A DNA stretch of 64,000 bases, taken from positions 35,389,501-35,453,500 of the forward strand of contig JBAIAC010000024.1 in assembly GCA_037349315.1 (NCBI GenBank), given 5' to 3'. How positions within the stretch are numbered: position 1 is the first letter of the stretch; every line of letters begins with the position of its first letter. The stretch is from Chelydra serpentina (lineage: Eukaryota; Chordata; Testudines; Chelydridae). Made by a program: the position numbers and the translations under genes. Positions 44,965 through 56,579 of this stretch are shown piece by piece. Below the pieces are notes generated by a model that saw nothing but the letters and a program-made list of their open reading frames with translations, made no database searches and had not been told where the DNA came from.

Positions 44965-46380
44965 AGAAGTTTCTAGGCTAACACTAAGGTACTCAGTTTC
45001 AGGATTCTATACTTAAAAGGGGATTTTAACTACTTAGACATGTCAGGAAGCAAATCTTACCAAACATGCAGCATCAGCCTCCATCTCCTTTTTCCTTTTA
45101 ATATTTAACCCAAACACAGACAAATTAATTGCGGCCAAATCCTGGACCCTTACTCAGGCAAAGGTCAAAAACCAAGCTTATTTAAATTTAGGGCTGAATA
45201 ATGTCTGCATGATTTGGTCCCTAGAGGCTAAAGTGTTAAAATCCAATCTGGGAAAGAAGGCTTGGGAATCTGAAAACACACCCCAGTTAAGGTGTAGGAA
45301 ACTTTCTGTGAGAGAGAGAGGAATTCCAGGAACAAGAAGCAACCAGTATTTCTGAGAGTCTGCCTAATGATCTGAGGAGGTGGTGGTAGTGGAGGAAACA
45401 CCCTGTACTAGAAATAGAAAAGAGGGAGGCAACCACACACACATGCTGGTTCAGGAGGAGACAAGACAACAGACCTTACCAACAGCTTAAAGCACTGCTG
45501 CTAGTGCAGGCATCACTTGCAAGTCTGCCGATTTGGTTTCTGCTGTGCTTCTCTTCTCAATATCTCCCCATTTCACTTCAGCACTGCTTGTAATCATTTC
45601 TTTTTCTCCTCTGTTTTCTTGTGGTATGGTGAAGAGGAGGACACAACATCAGGGAAAAGGTTTCTCATTTGAATCCAGAATTCTAGCGTCCTCCCCCTAA
45701 TAGCTCTTGATTACTTCCTCTCTGTAATATGGCCAGACACTATTCCCCAGGGTGCTGGTTTTGTTTTAGCAGTTGTAGCTAGTGGGGCTTTTTGCACTTC
45801 TGCTGTATCAGTTCCCATACATTTTGCAATTTGAATGGAGAAAGACGTTTCCTTGATGCTGTTTGCAAGGTTATTTGCTAGATGGAAGCTCTCCTTTCCA
45901 GTAAATTGAATATCTTCACAAGCTTCATTTGATAAAACTGAGTTTCATTGAGAAATTGTAGAAGATACTGTTGTCACTATTACTAAGACAATTGAAATGT
46001 GGAAAACAACTTCCTTGCAGACCCTTGCTTAAATCTGAACTCCCATTGAAATCAGTGGAAACAGGATTCCTCCATAAACTCTCCTCCACCCCCACCCCCA
46101 TGTTATGAATCTAATTCACATTGATGACACTGGGCCAAATTCTCTGCTGATGGCATAACTTTATCATCCATGGAGTTGTCAGCACAGGATTTGGGCCAAT
46201 GAGGTTTTTGATATTGACATTCAGTGTGAGCAGAATCAGAAACTCTAGGTCTGATTCTCCATTGCATTGCACAGATAGATGTAGGAAATTTATATATGTT
46301 TGCTAGTAGAGCATATATGTAATCTAATACATATGAGAAAAATAATCAGGAACTAAGATACACAATGAGAAGGAGAAACT
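44965..46380. other. Unassigned sequence
   Basis: No gene recognised. 'ctgggccaaattctctgctg' at 46130 and the following 80 bp belong to the small-hairpin repeat type. Confidence 0.4.
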
Positions 46381-46762
46381 AAGGGCTTGTCTACAGGGGG
46401 TTTAAACCATATTTAGTCAAATTTAAGCCAGTTTGAGGACACTTGCATATACAGTGCAATACAAATCATCAGAGTACTAGCTCCACACTTATCATGAACT
46501 TTGGAGTTCTCATTCAAAATGAACTAAGTTTTTGATTTGAATTGAGTTAGTTTGGTTTATTGTTTATGTGCTGTTCTAGCAGTCCTCCAACTACTATCCC
46601 ACACTGCTTTGTGGGCAACCATTACAGACCCATCTGTTTACCTGTGTGTGAGATCCACTGCTTCAGTGTCAAGTTGATCGAATGTCCCCTACCCATTTGT
46701 TTCTGGATTTGAATATATCAACCTTGCTGTGATATTACTCCAGAAGCCTTACAACATCCATC

Positions 46763-47280
46763 ATGCAGCAACTTGGAGCTATGCTGAGACCCTGGATCTC
46801 TTCACCATCTGGGGAGAAGCATCACTGCAGCAAGCCTCTTGTAGCCAGTCACTGGAATAAAGATCTTTTTATCGACATTGCTAAGCAGATGGCTGAGGGT
46901 CCATATTGGGATATTGACCAATGCAGGATAAAGGACACAAAGCTCAGGAGAATGTACATTAAACTCCAGGATGCCAGGAAAATGTCTGGCAATGGAAATG
47001 TGACCCGTCCATTTTTTGAGGACCTGGACAAGATTTTGATCAGCTACATTACTACTCAACCCAAAAAAGATTGGGAATCCTCAAGGATAAGCAGCAAGAC
47101 TCATTGGAGGATAAATATAAATCGGCCAATGAAGAGCTGTCCCCAGAAAGCCTGCCTATCTTCAGGACTCAGAATCCTGCTGTTGACCAGGTAGAAGCTG
47201 TGCCTGATTCCTGTTGTGCAGAAACTGAGCCAGATTCCCAGTCAGAAACACAGGCCAGGACTGAAGAGATAGATACATGA
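46763..47280 (+). pseudogene. Myb/SANT-like DNA-binding protein remnant (Harbinger-associated)
   Basis: The frame from 46763 (143 codons) carries a trihelix Myb/SANT-like domain at about residues 30-95: W-N-K-D-L-F near 31, I-A-K-Q-M near 39, D-Q-C-R-I-K-D-T-K-L-R near 51-62, Y-I-K-L-Q-D-A-R near 65, and a final F-F-E-D-L-D-K-I-L near 84-92. In Harbinger elements such proteins bind transposon ends and help the transposase enter the nucleus. A 6-A run at about 47063-47068 marks a frameshift; the acidic tail continues in the frame 47071-47280, ending in a stop. Helix 1 usually has W at two positions and only one is clear here. Could also be a host-domesticated fragment, but the frameshift argues against that. 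Confidence 0.65.
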
Positions 47281-48071
47281 TTTCTATCTTTATATTTTAT
47301 TGTTATTATGTTATACTGCCATACTAGCTTCTGTTATGTTTACCCTATAGCCACAGACATTGTAGCTGGATGTGGGCTGGGAGACTGAGTCTACAGCCCC
47401 CACCTCCCTCCCTCCCTCACCTCAGCCTATGCTGTTTATTCACGCCTCTTCCCCCCCAGTATATATTTTCTAAATGGCATCTGCTCTGGCCAGACACTGG
47501 CCTCTGTCTCATGCTAACATCCTGACAACTGATCATTGTCAGTGCTGTGGAGGGATTCTGCCCATCTACCTATTTTCCTTTCCCTTCCCTGCATCTGTCC
47601 TGCCTGGTGAATGTCCTCACATCCCCTTCCAACCCTGTCCACCAGCTCAAAATGGTGGCTGGCTGCATGGCACAGCTGCAGAAATGCACCCCCTCTCCAC
47701 TATGGCCGATTCGAATAATGCATACTTCAACTGTTTATTGAACCAGTGGCTACATGAAAAGAAGTTTGGTTAGTATTCTCACTTTACATGAGGGACACCC
47801 TGGGCATTGCATGTCCCAAAGGTAAAGTTTACAGATCTCTGATTGGGTATGAAGGCCCTGTAACAGGCATTCTTACAGGAAAAGAGCTTTACCTTAGGAA
47901 TAGCGAATCTCTTAATAGCTCTTCACAGGCTTACACAGAGAGAGACTGATAATAGTGGATGCTTCAGACAATCATTGCAGAACCCTATCTATCTTTCTCT
48001 GAACTTCCACATGTTTGCACAGGATATGAAGCAGAAGCCAAGACTGAGAAATTGCTTGATTTTCTTTTTTC
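47281..48071. other. Non-coding part of the Harbinger region
   Basis: C/T-rich at 47395-47460. Overlapping short frames at 47474-47773 show no motif. Confidence 0.4.
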
Positions 48072-48079
48072 ATTCAGAC

Positions 48080-49727
48080 TAAGGCTGTCAAGCGATTAAA
48101 AATTAATCACAATTAATCGCGCGATTACAAAAATTAATTGTGCGATTAATTAATTGCATTGTTAAATAATAATGGAATACCATTTATTTCAATATTTTTG
48201 GATGTTTTCTACATTTTTAAATATATTGATTTCAATTACAACAAAGAATACAAAGTGTATAGTGCTCACTTTATATTTATATTTTTTATTACAAATATTT
48301 GCACTGTAAAAAGAGTATTTTTAAATTCACCTCATACAAGTACAGTAGTGCAATCTCTTTATAATGAAAATTGAACTTACAAATGTAGAATTATGTACCC
48401 AAAATAACTGCATTCAAAAATAAAACAATTTAAAACTTTAGAGCCTACAAGTCCACTCAAGCCTACTACAGCCAACCATTTAGACAAACAAACTTGGTTA
48501 CAATTTGCAGGAGATAATGCTGCTGGCTTCTTATTTACGTCACCTGAAAGTGAGAACAGGCGTTCGCATGGCATTATTGTAGCTGGCGTCGCAAGATATT
48601 TACGTGCTAGATGTGCTAAAAATTCATATGTCCCTTCATCTTTAACCACCATTCCATAGGACATGCGTCCAAGCTCATGATGCGTTCTGCTCGATAATGA
48701 TCCAAAGCAGAGCAGACCAATGCATGTTCATTTTCATCATCTGAGTCCGATGCCACCAGCAGAAGATTGATTTTCTTTCTTTTTTTGTAGTTCGGGTTCT
48801 GTAGTTTCCGATCTGAGTGTTGCTCTTTTAAGACTTCTGAAAGCATGCTCCACACCTCGTCTCTTTCAGATTTTGAAAGGCAGTTCAGATTCTTAAACCT
48901 TGAGTCGAATGCTGTAGCTCTTTTTAGAAATCTCACATTGCTATCTTCTTTGCGTTTTGTCAAATCTGCTCTGAGAGTGTTCTTAAAACAAACATGTGCT
49001 GAGTCATCATCCGAGACTGCTATGAAATATATGGCAGAATGCATGTAAAACAGAGTCAAAGACACACAGTTCTCTCCCAAGGACTTCAGTCACAAATTTA
49101 ATTAACGCATTAATGAGCTTCATCAGCATGGATGCATGTCCTCTGGAATGGTGGCCGAAACATGAAGGGGCATATGAATGTTTAGCATATGGCACATAAA
49201 TACCTTTCAACGCCAGCTACAAAAGTGCCATGCGAATGCCTGTTCTCACTTTCAGATGACATAAATAAGCAGGCAGCAGCATCTCCTGTAAATGTAAACA
49301 AACTTGTTTGTCTTAGTGATTGGCTGAACAAGAAGTAGGACTGAGTGGACTTGTAGGCTCTTAAGTTTTACATTGTTTTGTTTTTGAGAGCAGTTATGTA
49401 ACAAAAAAAAAATCTACATTTGTAAGTTACACTTTCACAGCAAAGAGATTGCCCTACGGTACTTGTATGAGGTGAACTGAAAAATACTATTTCTTTTGTT
49501 TATCACTTTTATAGTGCAAATATTTGTAATAAAAATAATATAGAGTGAGCACTGTACACTTTGTATTCTGTGTTGTAATAGAAATCAATATATTTGAAAA
49601 TGTAGAAAAACATCCAAAAATATTTAATACATTTCAATTGGTATTCTATTGTTTTAACAGTGTGATTAACTCAAAAAATTAATTATGATTAATCACGTGC
49701 GTTAACTGTGATTAATTGACAGCTCTA
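48080..49727 (-). mobile_element. hAT element with 600-bp inverted arms
   Basis: Ends 'taaggctgtcaagcgatta' and, inverted, 'taattgacagctcta'. A perfect 8-bp target duplication, attcagac, flanks it (48072-48079 and 49728-49735). Arms of about 600 bp (48080 to about 48680, and about 49118-49727) are inverted diverged copies, each holding the same transposase C-terminal code. A unique centre of about 440 bp carries upstream transposase code on the minus strand. Confidence 0.9.
48377..49080 (-). pseudogene. hAT transposase C-terminal remnant
   Basis: Two minus-strand frames (49080-48616 and 48664-48377) make up one reading. Upstream is a helical segment with R-F-K-N-L-N-C-L and D-E-V-W-S-M-L blocks. 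Then comes L-D-A-C-P-M-E-W-W, and then, after a frameshift at about 48655, Y-L-A-T-P-A-T-I-M-P-C-E-R-L-F-S, the hAT dimerisation domain core (the usual 'A-T-S-x-P-S-E-R-x-F-S' block). The N-terminal BED finger and the catalytic region are missing. Non-autonomous. The equivalent of the same C-terminal code is repeated on the plus strand in the right arm at about 49120-49340 (P-C-E-C-L-F-S-L-S and V-C-L-S-D-W-L-N-K-K). Confidence 0.8.
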
Positions 49728-49735
49728 ATTCAGAC

Positions 49736-50875
49736 ACTATGGGGGATAGCTGCATAGGTATTCCCTAGGGTATAGCTCACAACTCCCTTCCACTCCTGCA
49801 GAACTTTTGAGGGGACCATCTTGCTGCTCTGCCCTTTGCTCTTTTGAATAAGATCATTCTGTGACTCCTAGTCACCTGCCTCAGTGTAAGGTCATTGAGA
49901 GTCAGGACAGCCAAAAGGGGATGTACAAGGGATTACTATCCAGCTTGCTCCCATGTCTTCCATTAAACACTCTGAAACAGTATAACACAACTGCAAACCT
50001 AAACTGGGAACATAAATCCCAACCCCTCAAGACACAATGGCAAACCCAAACAGCATATACTGCCCAGACAAAAATCCCAATACAGCCTTCCTCATGAACA
50101 CTACTTATGTTGGAGGTGCCCCCTAGACTGGGAACCTGGACCATGTACTCTCTCGGACCATATAAAAGTACAATAGCCTCTCCGGAATACGAGAGAGGTC
50201 TCAAAAACCACTTGTGTTTTTTCCTACCCCCGCAGTACTTGCAGCAGCCAGACAGTCCAGGACAAGGCTTTTATCAATGACTGACTGGGTCACTGGGGTG
50301 TGGGGGAGGGAACTTGGGATGAAATGTTTGCACATCTCACTGTAGACTCCCAATCACTCCCAACCCAATAACAATGGAGAGGTAAAGTTGTACTTGAGGA
50401 CAGAGAGGGGGGGAAAAGAAATGTAGCTTTCCTGAAAGATCACTGGAGTGGCTAAAGACACGATAACAGTGGCCAGGGATAGTGTTGTCATGGCAAAAGA
50501 CACAGAGATGCAGGAACAACTCCTGGGGACAGTATAGGGCCAGAATGCTCTGCTGCAGCACATGCTGCTGCCAGGCTTGCAGGCAATACATTGCTGTAAG
50601 CCAGGACCTAGCCAAGTTCTGCAGCCTCTGGACAAAACAGGGAACTGGGAACACCAGCAACTCTTCCTGCTTTACCCTTGCAGCAATGCCCATTTGCTTC
50701 CCAAACCCAAGCTCAGAGCACCAAGAACAGCTGCTCCTGGGAGCCCAGTTCTTTTGAGCCATATAACACCCCTAATACTACAAACCTCACAAATCACCTG
50801 GTGGATTGATGGCTGGACGTATAGCTGCACATTCTCAGACCTCAATCTTAAAGTAGGAACATTAGCCATCCCTGA
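49736..50875. other. Non-coding part of the Harbinger region
   Basis: The long minus-strand frame at 50337-50762 (141 codons, Cys/Leu-rich) does not show a transposase motif and overlaps open frames on the other strand, so I leave it unassigned. Confidence 0.4.
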
Positions 50876-50879
50876 CAGC

Positions 50880-51905
50880 ATTGCCCTGACTGTTTCCACT
50901 TACTATTAGATGCCTTGATGGCTGCTCAAACCACCGAGTAAGTCTCTGCACCTCTGGCTCCCACCTATCGTTAAGGTTTTCTCCCTTACTCGTACAACAT
51001 AAAACACACAGCTATAATCTTTGGTACATTTTTTCCAGCCTACTCTACAAGTAGCACCACTTTCCTTTTGAAAAGTCAAATACACATTCCATTATCATTC
51101 TGCACCCACTGAGTCAATGGTTAAAAAGGTCCTTCCTTCTGGCCACGGGGCCTGTGAATGGTTTCATTAATTTGGGAGCCAGAGGAAAAGTTGGGTCTCC
51201 CACGATAAGTGGAGCAATCTCCATACCATTAATGTCCAGTGATTCTGGGGGCAAACTCTCCTTTCTCCATTAAGGTGAGTAGAGCTGAGTTCCGAAAGAT
51301 CCTAGCATTGTGGACCCTTCCACGCCACCTTGCCTTTATGTCTGTAAACTTGCCATGGTGCTCAAGAAGTCCTTGAAGCGCCACAAAAAAAATACCCCTT
51401 TCTGTTCATGAATTCTGAGCCTTGGTGTGTGTGTAGGCAAATAATAGGATCATGGATCCCATCAGTTGCCCCAATACATTTTGGGAACCCATGCATGGAA
51501 AGCCGTCGGTAATCCCCTGAGCATTAAAAACCTTTAACCCGGTGCAGCAGTACCTTTTCCAAGGCACCACACACCTGCATGACAATGGCACTAACAGTCA
51601 ATCTCTACACACCAAATTGGTTGGCTATGGACTGATAGCATTCAGAGGTGCAATAGCCATTTGCTTCCCCATGGGAATAGGGAACTGCATTTTGGTGCAC
51701 TGCTGTTGCAGCTCCAGGGTTAGTTCAGCACAGATCACAAAAAAGGTTGCCTTTGCCATATTGAAGTTCTCTCACTGCTACTGGCCAGCCTGGCTCTTCA
51801 GAACAATCCTTTCTCACCAAATTGATGCTGGTTTTCTGAGCCCACAAATGGTGCTGCATGGTGTGAAGCTGCTCCAAGAACAGCTCCTCTAGTATCAGTT
51901 GCTGT
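50880..51905 (-). pseudogene. Harbinger (HARBI1-like) transposase remnant
   Basis: Minus-strand pieces in order: an E-C-Y-Q-S-I-A-N-Q-F-G-V helix-turn-helix-like block (about 51610-51650) and V-M-Q-V-C-G-A-L (about 51560-51585). Then comes G-A-T-D-G-I-H-D-P-I (about 51447-51476), holding the first catalytic Asp, and N-R-K-G-Y-F (about 51390-51410). G-R-V-H-N-A-R-I-F-R-N-S (about 51290-51325) has Asn at the second catalytic Asp position. P-L-I-V-G-D-P-T-F-P-L (about 51190-51225) and I-M-E-C-V-F with the catalytic Glu (about 51080-51100) complete the DDE fold. Several frames are used, so it is inactive. It cuts and pastes DNA with a Myb-like partner in intact elements. Confidence 0.75.
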
Positions 51906-51922
51906 GATGGTCAGTAGCACTA

Positions 51923-52048
51923 AGGGTGACCAGATAGCAAGTGTAAAAAATCAGGATGGGGTGGGGGGTGGGGGTAATAGGTGCCCATATAACACAAAGC
52001 CCCAAATATTGGCACTGTCCCTATAAAATCAGGACATCTGGTCACCCT
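51923..52048. mobile_element. 126-bp MITE with perfect 13-bp TIRs
   Basis: 'agggtgaccagat' at 51923-51935 and its exact inverse at 52036-52048. TA lies at the left edge (51921-51922) and at the right junction (52048-52049), which may be a TA target. Internal 'ccccaaatattggcac' and 'ccctataaaatcaggaca' match the partial copy at 28318. Confidence 0.85.
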
Positions 52049-52199
52049 AGCAGCATTCTGATGCCAATGAAGCTACATGGTTTTACAGCAGCTGAGGATC
52101 TGGCCTATGGAGTCCACTAAAAGCCTTTTAGTGCATTCTGGTGACTCTTAGGTTACTTTCTATGTCTGCTTCCCCTAAACTTACAGCATTTTAAGGTGC

Positions 52200-53815
52200 T
52201 AGCCAGAGAAATACAATAAAGGAACCTAAATGAATTGTACTTCTGTTTTGTTTTCCCCACTGCTCTGTTCTTCATTTTCAGTCCTTTATTACCAACTCAT
52301 TCTCTCTATATACCATTTTCTCTCTCCCCTCTCCATCATCTCCTCCCCCTCTTCTTCTTTCCCTCCTTTCCATTCTTTGGAAAAAACTTCACTCCCTCTC
52401 ATTCTTGATTGCCTGTCCCCTCAACTCTCCCCACTCCCTGCTATTCTCTGCTGTCAAGTCTTTTATCATCTCCCCATTCAGGGACAAGCAAACATGGGCT
52501 TTGCAGGCCTCAAATACTGTCCCTGATTGCTTTTTGATGTCTTGTGGCAGTGATCTATTAAAATGATAATGAACCCCCCCCCCCCAAGTCTTCACAGAAT
52601 TCTCTCCCGTGCTCATGTCTGGATTTAGACATAATAATCATCTGTCTAGTCTACAGGCATCCACATTGTCTTACTGTAAATCAAAAATGTATTCCTATAA
52701 ATCATTTGTAGAATCTAACAACTTGGTATATTAAATAACCTAATCTTCCCCCACATAATATGAATAGTGTGAAATCTGTCAATTTATGGTAAGTCTTTTT
52801 GGATGACAAGGGCCCTAATGTAATAAAAAAAGAGCAAATGTAATAGGGAGTCACTAATATGTTGCAAATGTTACTAATAGGGAATGAAAGTCTTAGATCC
52901 TAAAAATGAAATGATAAATTCACCAAGTCTGTAGAGCCTTTCCTCAGAATATAAAAGTTTTATCAGATAACAAAAACACATGACAGGAAATCACTTATGT
53001 TCACAATGGTAACATTTAATGTAAAAAATGCAAGCGCTGATCTTTAAAACTCTTTTGAAATGAAGCAGGTTCCTTTCATCCTTCCTTCTTGCTATGCAGA
53101 GCCTCTGCTTGCTTCAGAAATATTTAAGCGTGTCCACCCTCTCCAATAGGCATCAGCATAGTGGAAAGATCCAGCTGCCTCAATGCTCAGCACTACTTCT
53201 GTAATTTAGATCTTCCATCTTGCAGGCTCCCCTATTTGTTATACCACACACTCATGTGAAACTCTGAAACACCATACGGTTTAAACAGGATGGAGAGGCT
53301 GCTGGAGTTGGGCTCTGTTAAAGGGAAGGGCTACGCTATGGAACAATTCCTGTTTGGTCCAAACTAGTTCCTGTGTAAACTGCTTGAGGACATTATGCAT
53401 TTCTGAACTGACATTGATAAACCACTTGTTTTCCATCCTGAGGCTCTCTGGATAGAATCATTTGTATGGAATATTGTAGAGATATCTACAAAGCAGGACA
53501 GCATTTTTGCTATATCCTCCATGTTCAGTACTGAGTTTTAGAGAGTCTACTCATTCTGACCTACATATAAAATCTAGAGAGTAAGAATATGATGGCCTCA
53601 GTAAATAGCCTTATGTACTTCATGCATCATCATCAATCATCATATTCGCTGTCTCAGAACACTCTGCCCTTGTTCAATTGACTGGTTCTTAACACTTTTA
53701 AGGAGAGTGAATTGCGTATACTTCCTGGCTGTATGTGCCCAAACCTGATGTCCTTATAAAGTTAAACTCCCAGTGGAAAAAAAAAGACAGGATTTAAAAT
53801 AAGTAAGGCGTTTAA
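52200..53815. other. Unassigned sequence
   Basis: No gene. A C/T-rich patch at 52310-52440 gives frames on both strands (52230-52616) without motif. Confidence 0.4.
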
Positions 53816-53819
53816 GCCT

Positions 53820-54180
53820 TGGCCCTGTTTGTATTACTTTACTGTAGGATAGTGTGTCAAATACCCTTCTGAAAGTAAGCTGATTATATCTCCTCCTTTA
53901 TCTGTTTCTATTCTCCCTGTTAACTTTTTAAAAATTCCACCAGATTCTACAGACAAGATTTACTCTCTTATGAAACCATGCTGACTAGTTTTTATCACCT
54001 CATATTTCTCCAGATGTTTTGTGATTTCATCCCCTATTAATTTCTTTAATATCTTGCCTAGTACTGCCCACTGTGTGATTAATTGGCTCTACTATTGTCC
54101 ACTTTGTAAAGACTGAAGTTAGGTTTGCTTTTCTCCAAAGAGTGATGAAAAATACAAATGGACAAAAACTATTCAGCCTC
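53820..54180 (-). repeat. Old CR1/L3-type LINE RT fragment
   Basis: On the minus strand a S-Q-H-G-F-I-R-E block (about 53968-53990) is the CR1/L3 RT 'Q-H-G-F' motif, and the plus strand wording ('atgaaaccatgctgactag', 'ttaaaaattccaccagattc') follows antisense CR1. Strongly decayed. Confidence 0.55.
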
Positions 54181-54184
54181 CTCT

Positions 54185-54725
54185 TTCAGGATTTGATGAT
54201 GTTGTTTTTGTGATGCTGGGGCTTTGCCTAGCTTCAGATATTTTAACTAATAGCATTTTATTTTATAATTCTTCAAATTCTTGTCAATAACCTTTCCCTC
54301 ATCCCCTGACTTTATTTCTATTTTTTGTATCTTTTTTTCTGGTTTCCCTCATGAAGACAGATGAAAATAATTTTTACTTTAAGCATATCATACTATGCAA
54401 TTAAACTCTCACCAATGTTCTGTAGGCCTTGTTTAAATTAAATTTTCTCCAATGTAACTAATTCAATTTATTACACTACTAATATTGATGCACAAAGTGG
54501 GGCTTTAATCAATGACCTAAGAGAGAATTTGAACATAAGTCTCTATGGCTGAAATGTTAATGTATTGACACACTGTACTGCCTAGTACCTCATTCTGATT
54601 TTTAAATTTTTTTTTCATAACCTACAGAATAGTATCACAATAGTAAAAGTGATACTAAAAGTAAAACCCCCAAATTATTGCAGTTTGTTTGACTTTGGAG
54701 AAATGATTCCTACATAGGGATTATT
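54185..54725. other. AT-rich unassigned sequence
   Basis: No feature recognised. Confidence 0.4.
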
Positions 54726-54732
54726 TCCAATT

Positions 54733-54772
54733 ATATATATATATATATATATATATAAATATATATATAAAT
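54733..54772. repeat. AT microsatellite
   Basis: A (TA)n run of about 26 bp, followed by interrupted TA/AAATA repeats. Confidence 0.95.
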
Positions 54773-54780
54773 AATTACTA

Positions 54781-54891
54781 AGGATCATACAAGAGTCATA
54801 ATGGAGTTTATATAGTATTTTGTATTGTATTTCAATGGCATAAAACTTCTAAAAAAGGGGGGTTACTCCATTATGACTCTTGTATGATCCT
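54781..54891. mobile_element. 111-bp MITE with perfect 27-bp TIRs
   Basis: 'aggatcatacaagagtcata' plus seven bases at 54781-54807 is exactly inverted at 54865-54891. The centre is 57 bp and AT-rich. No target duplication was seen; the left edge abuts the AT microsatellite. Confidence 0.85.
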
Positions 54892-54894
54892 CAA

Positions 54895-55530
54895 TACTGA
54901 AACATCTCCAAACCAAATTCTGTGAGTTCTAATTATTTCATTTAGGAGTAATCCATCATGATTGTGGTAACTCACAATAGTGCAGAATATATTTCCTGGG
55001 AATTAAATTAACTCACATTGGCATTGCAGTCAGTGCTGAATCATCATTGCTAACCAGTACAAAACCACACCCACCTTCACACTTTTACAAGGTTCTCTTT
55101 CTGGTTCCATGTTCTGAGCTGACTGCGAAAGGCACTTTTTGAATTGAGAACAACTTTTAAAGTATGTTGCATTAACCTTTCATTGCTGTGCCATGTCTTA
55201 TCTTCTTACTATGATGATTTAGCCTAAATGATGATGTTGAGTCCATGATAAAAAATTAAAATGATACACAATTATTTTTAGTTGTCAGGCCTGTACATGT
55301 TGATCATAGAGCTTCAAAACTAGGAGCAGAGGAGACTCATGGGTAAAAGGTAAAATTCTGTGTGAGCCACATGTGAATGCCATCTGTTCATCTCTGCTGC
55401 ATTCTCAAACGGATAACCATTATCTTATAGAGTTAATTCAGATTGCACTTACACATCAAGAAAAGAAAATGAGGCTGCTATTCTACATTATATACTTCAG
55501 TGAATTGAGCTTTATTTAAACTAATTAATT
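54895..55530. other. Unassigned sequence
   Basis: No feature recognised. Confidence 0.4.
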
Positions 55531-55535
55531 TGGGG

Positions 55536-56060
55536 TTTCTGCATAGGCGTAGTTTGAATTCTATATTTGGGGAGGGCAGGGGCAGAGGAGCCCAGTCAGC
55601 AGTGAGCAAGTACCTTGGGGAGCATCGCATGGGAGCTGGGCTCCGCAGGCAGGAGCTGGCTTCAGGGGGTGTTGCTGGCCAGTGCCAGGCTCCTTCAGGG
55701 GAGAGGCAAGAGTCATCAGGGGTGCAGCTTGGAGCTGTGCCACTTGCCCTGCAGAGGCAGTCCAACTCAAGGAGCAGGGCATGGAGGGCTGCCAGCCAGC
55801 ACCCTGGCTCCCACAGCGTGGAGAGGCAAGGCCTGAGTGGCTCCCACCAGCTTCTGAGCTGCTGGCTCCTTACAGGAGGCAACGGTTTTCAAACCGTGGG
55901 CAGAACCCCCGAGAGGGCTGTGCTGCAGAGTTAGAAAACTTTGGTACTAAACGGAAGGCAGAAATCAGGAGGGCAGGGGGCACATGACTTTGCATGTCCC
56001 CTGACATATCAGCTCTGGGGGCAGGGCACCACCCATCAACCCCCCCAAGTTGGGTTTCTG
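55536..56060. repeat. GC-rich insertion, unclassified
   Basis: Composition jumps to GC/purine-rich between AT-rich flanks. Its left edge 'cataggcgtagtttgaattc' and 'ctatatttggggagggcagg' resembles a turtle repeat I remember. The frames at 55478-55987 overlap in four frames on both strands, as expected for GC-rich non-coding DNA. Confidence 0.4.
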
Positions 56061-56512
56061 TTTCCTCTAAGCTACTACATGACAAAGAAGTAGATCACTC
56101 TGTGATATCTGAAGTCTAAAAATAGACTCCAGAGATTTTATATTATTAGGTGAGTATTTTCATGCTTAACATTAGCATGGCTGTGCTGATCAAAATAAAA
56201 ATATTGGTGGCATTCCCTGACCACCACTTTATATGTAAAAAGCTGCAATATGTCAACGTCACCTGGTGAAACACACTGACCCCGATTATCAGGTACTCTA
56301 TTACTGCACCATTGTTGTACCTCTTGAACTCTGAGGCCTGACAAGGCCAGCATGGCAGGGACTATTTGCCCAAAGTCTGCCTGTGAGCAATCTGGCAGGG
56401 AAGGGGAAGAAAGGGGTGGTGACTGGGAGGAGCCTCAGCTCTGCCCCACTTACTTGCCTCCCAGAGTACTTGACTGGACACTCAGGGGAAAGAAAATTGC
56501 TCTTCTCCCCTG

Positions 56513-56579
56513 TAGAAGAGTGAAGGCAGGAGGTAATTTCACCTCAGAGGCAAAATTACCTCCTGGCTTCACCCTTCTA
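56513..56579. repeat. Hairpin with 27-bp arms
   Basis: 'tagaagagtgaaggcaggag' plus seven bases is inverted at 56553-56579 with two mismatches; the loop is 13 nt. Confidence 0.8.

Larger units (their letters stand above)
46383..52200. mobile_element. Harbinger-type DNA transposon region, decayed
   Basis: A Myb/SANT-like ORF remnant on the plus strand and a transposase remnant on the minus strand face each other, as in two-gene Harbinger elements. The left end reads 'gggcttgtctacaggggg', a plausible terminal repeat. No matching right end was found, so the right limit is a guess. A hAT element (48080-49727) and a small MITE (51923-52048) are inserted within. Confidence 0.65.

Noticed and set aside
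46763..47280. Domesticated host Myb/SANT transcription factor
   Set aside because: Frameshift at a 6-A run and position next to a decayed Harbinger transposase favour a transposon remnant.
50337..50762. 141-codon minus frame as part of the Harbinger transposase
   Set aside because: It is downstream of the catalytic Glu and the expected C-terminus, and has none of the family's motifs.
55478..55934. Two 134-codon frames on opposite strands
   Set aside because: Same bases, both strands, GC-rich block; no protein motif in either.
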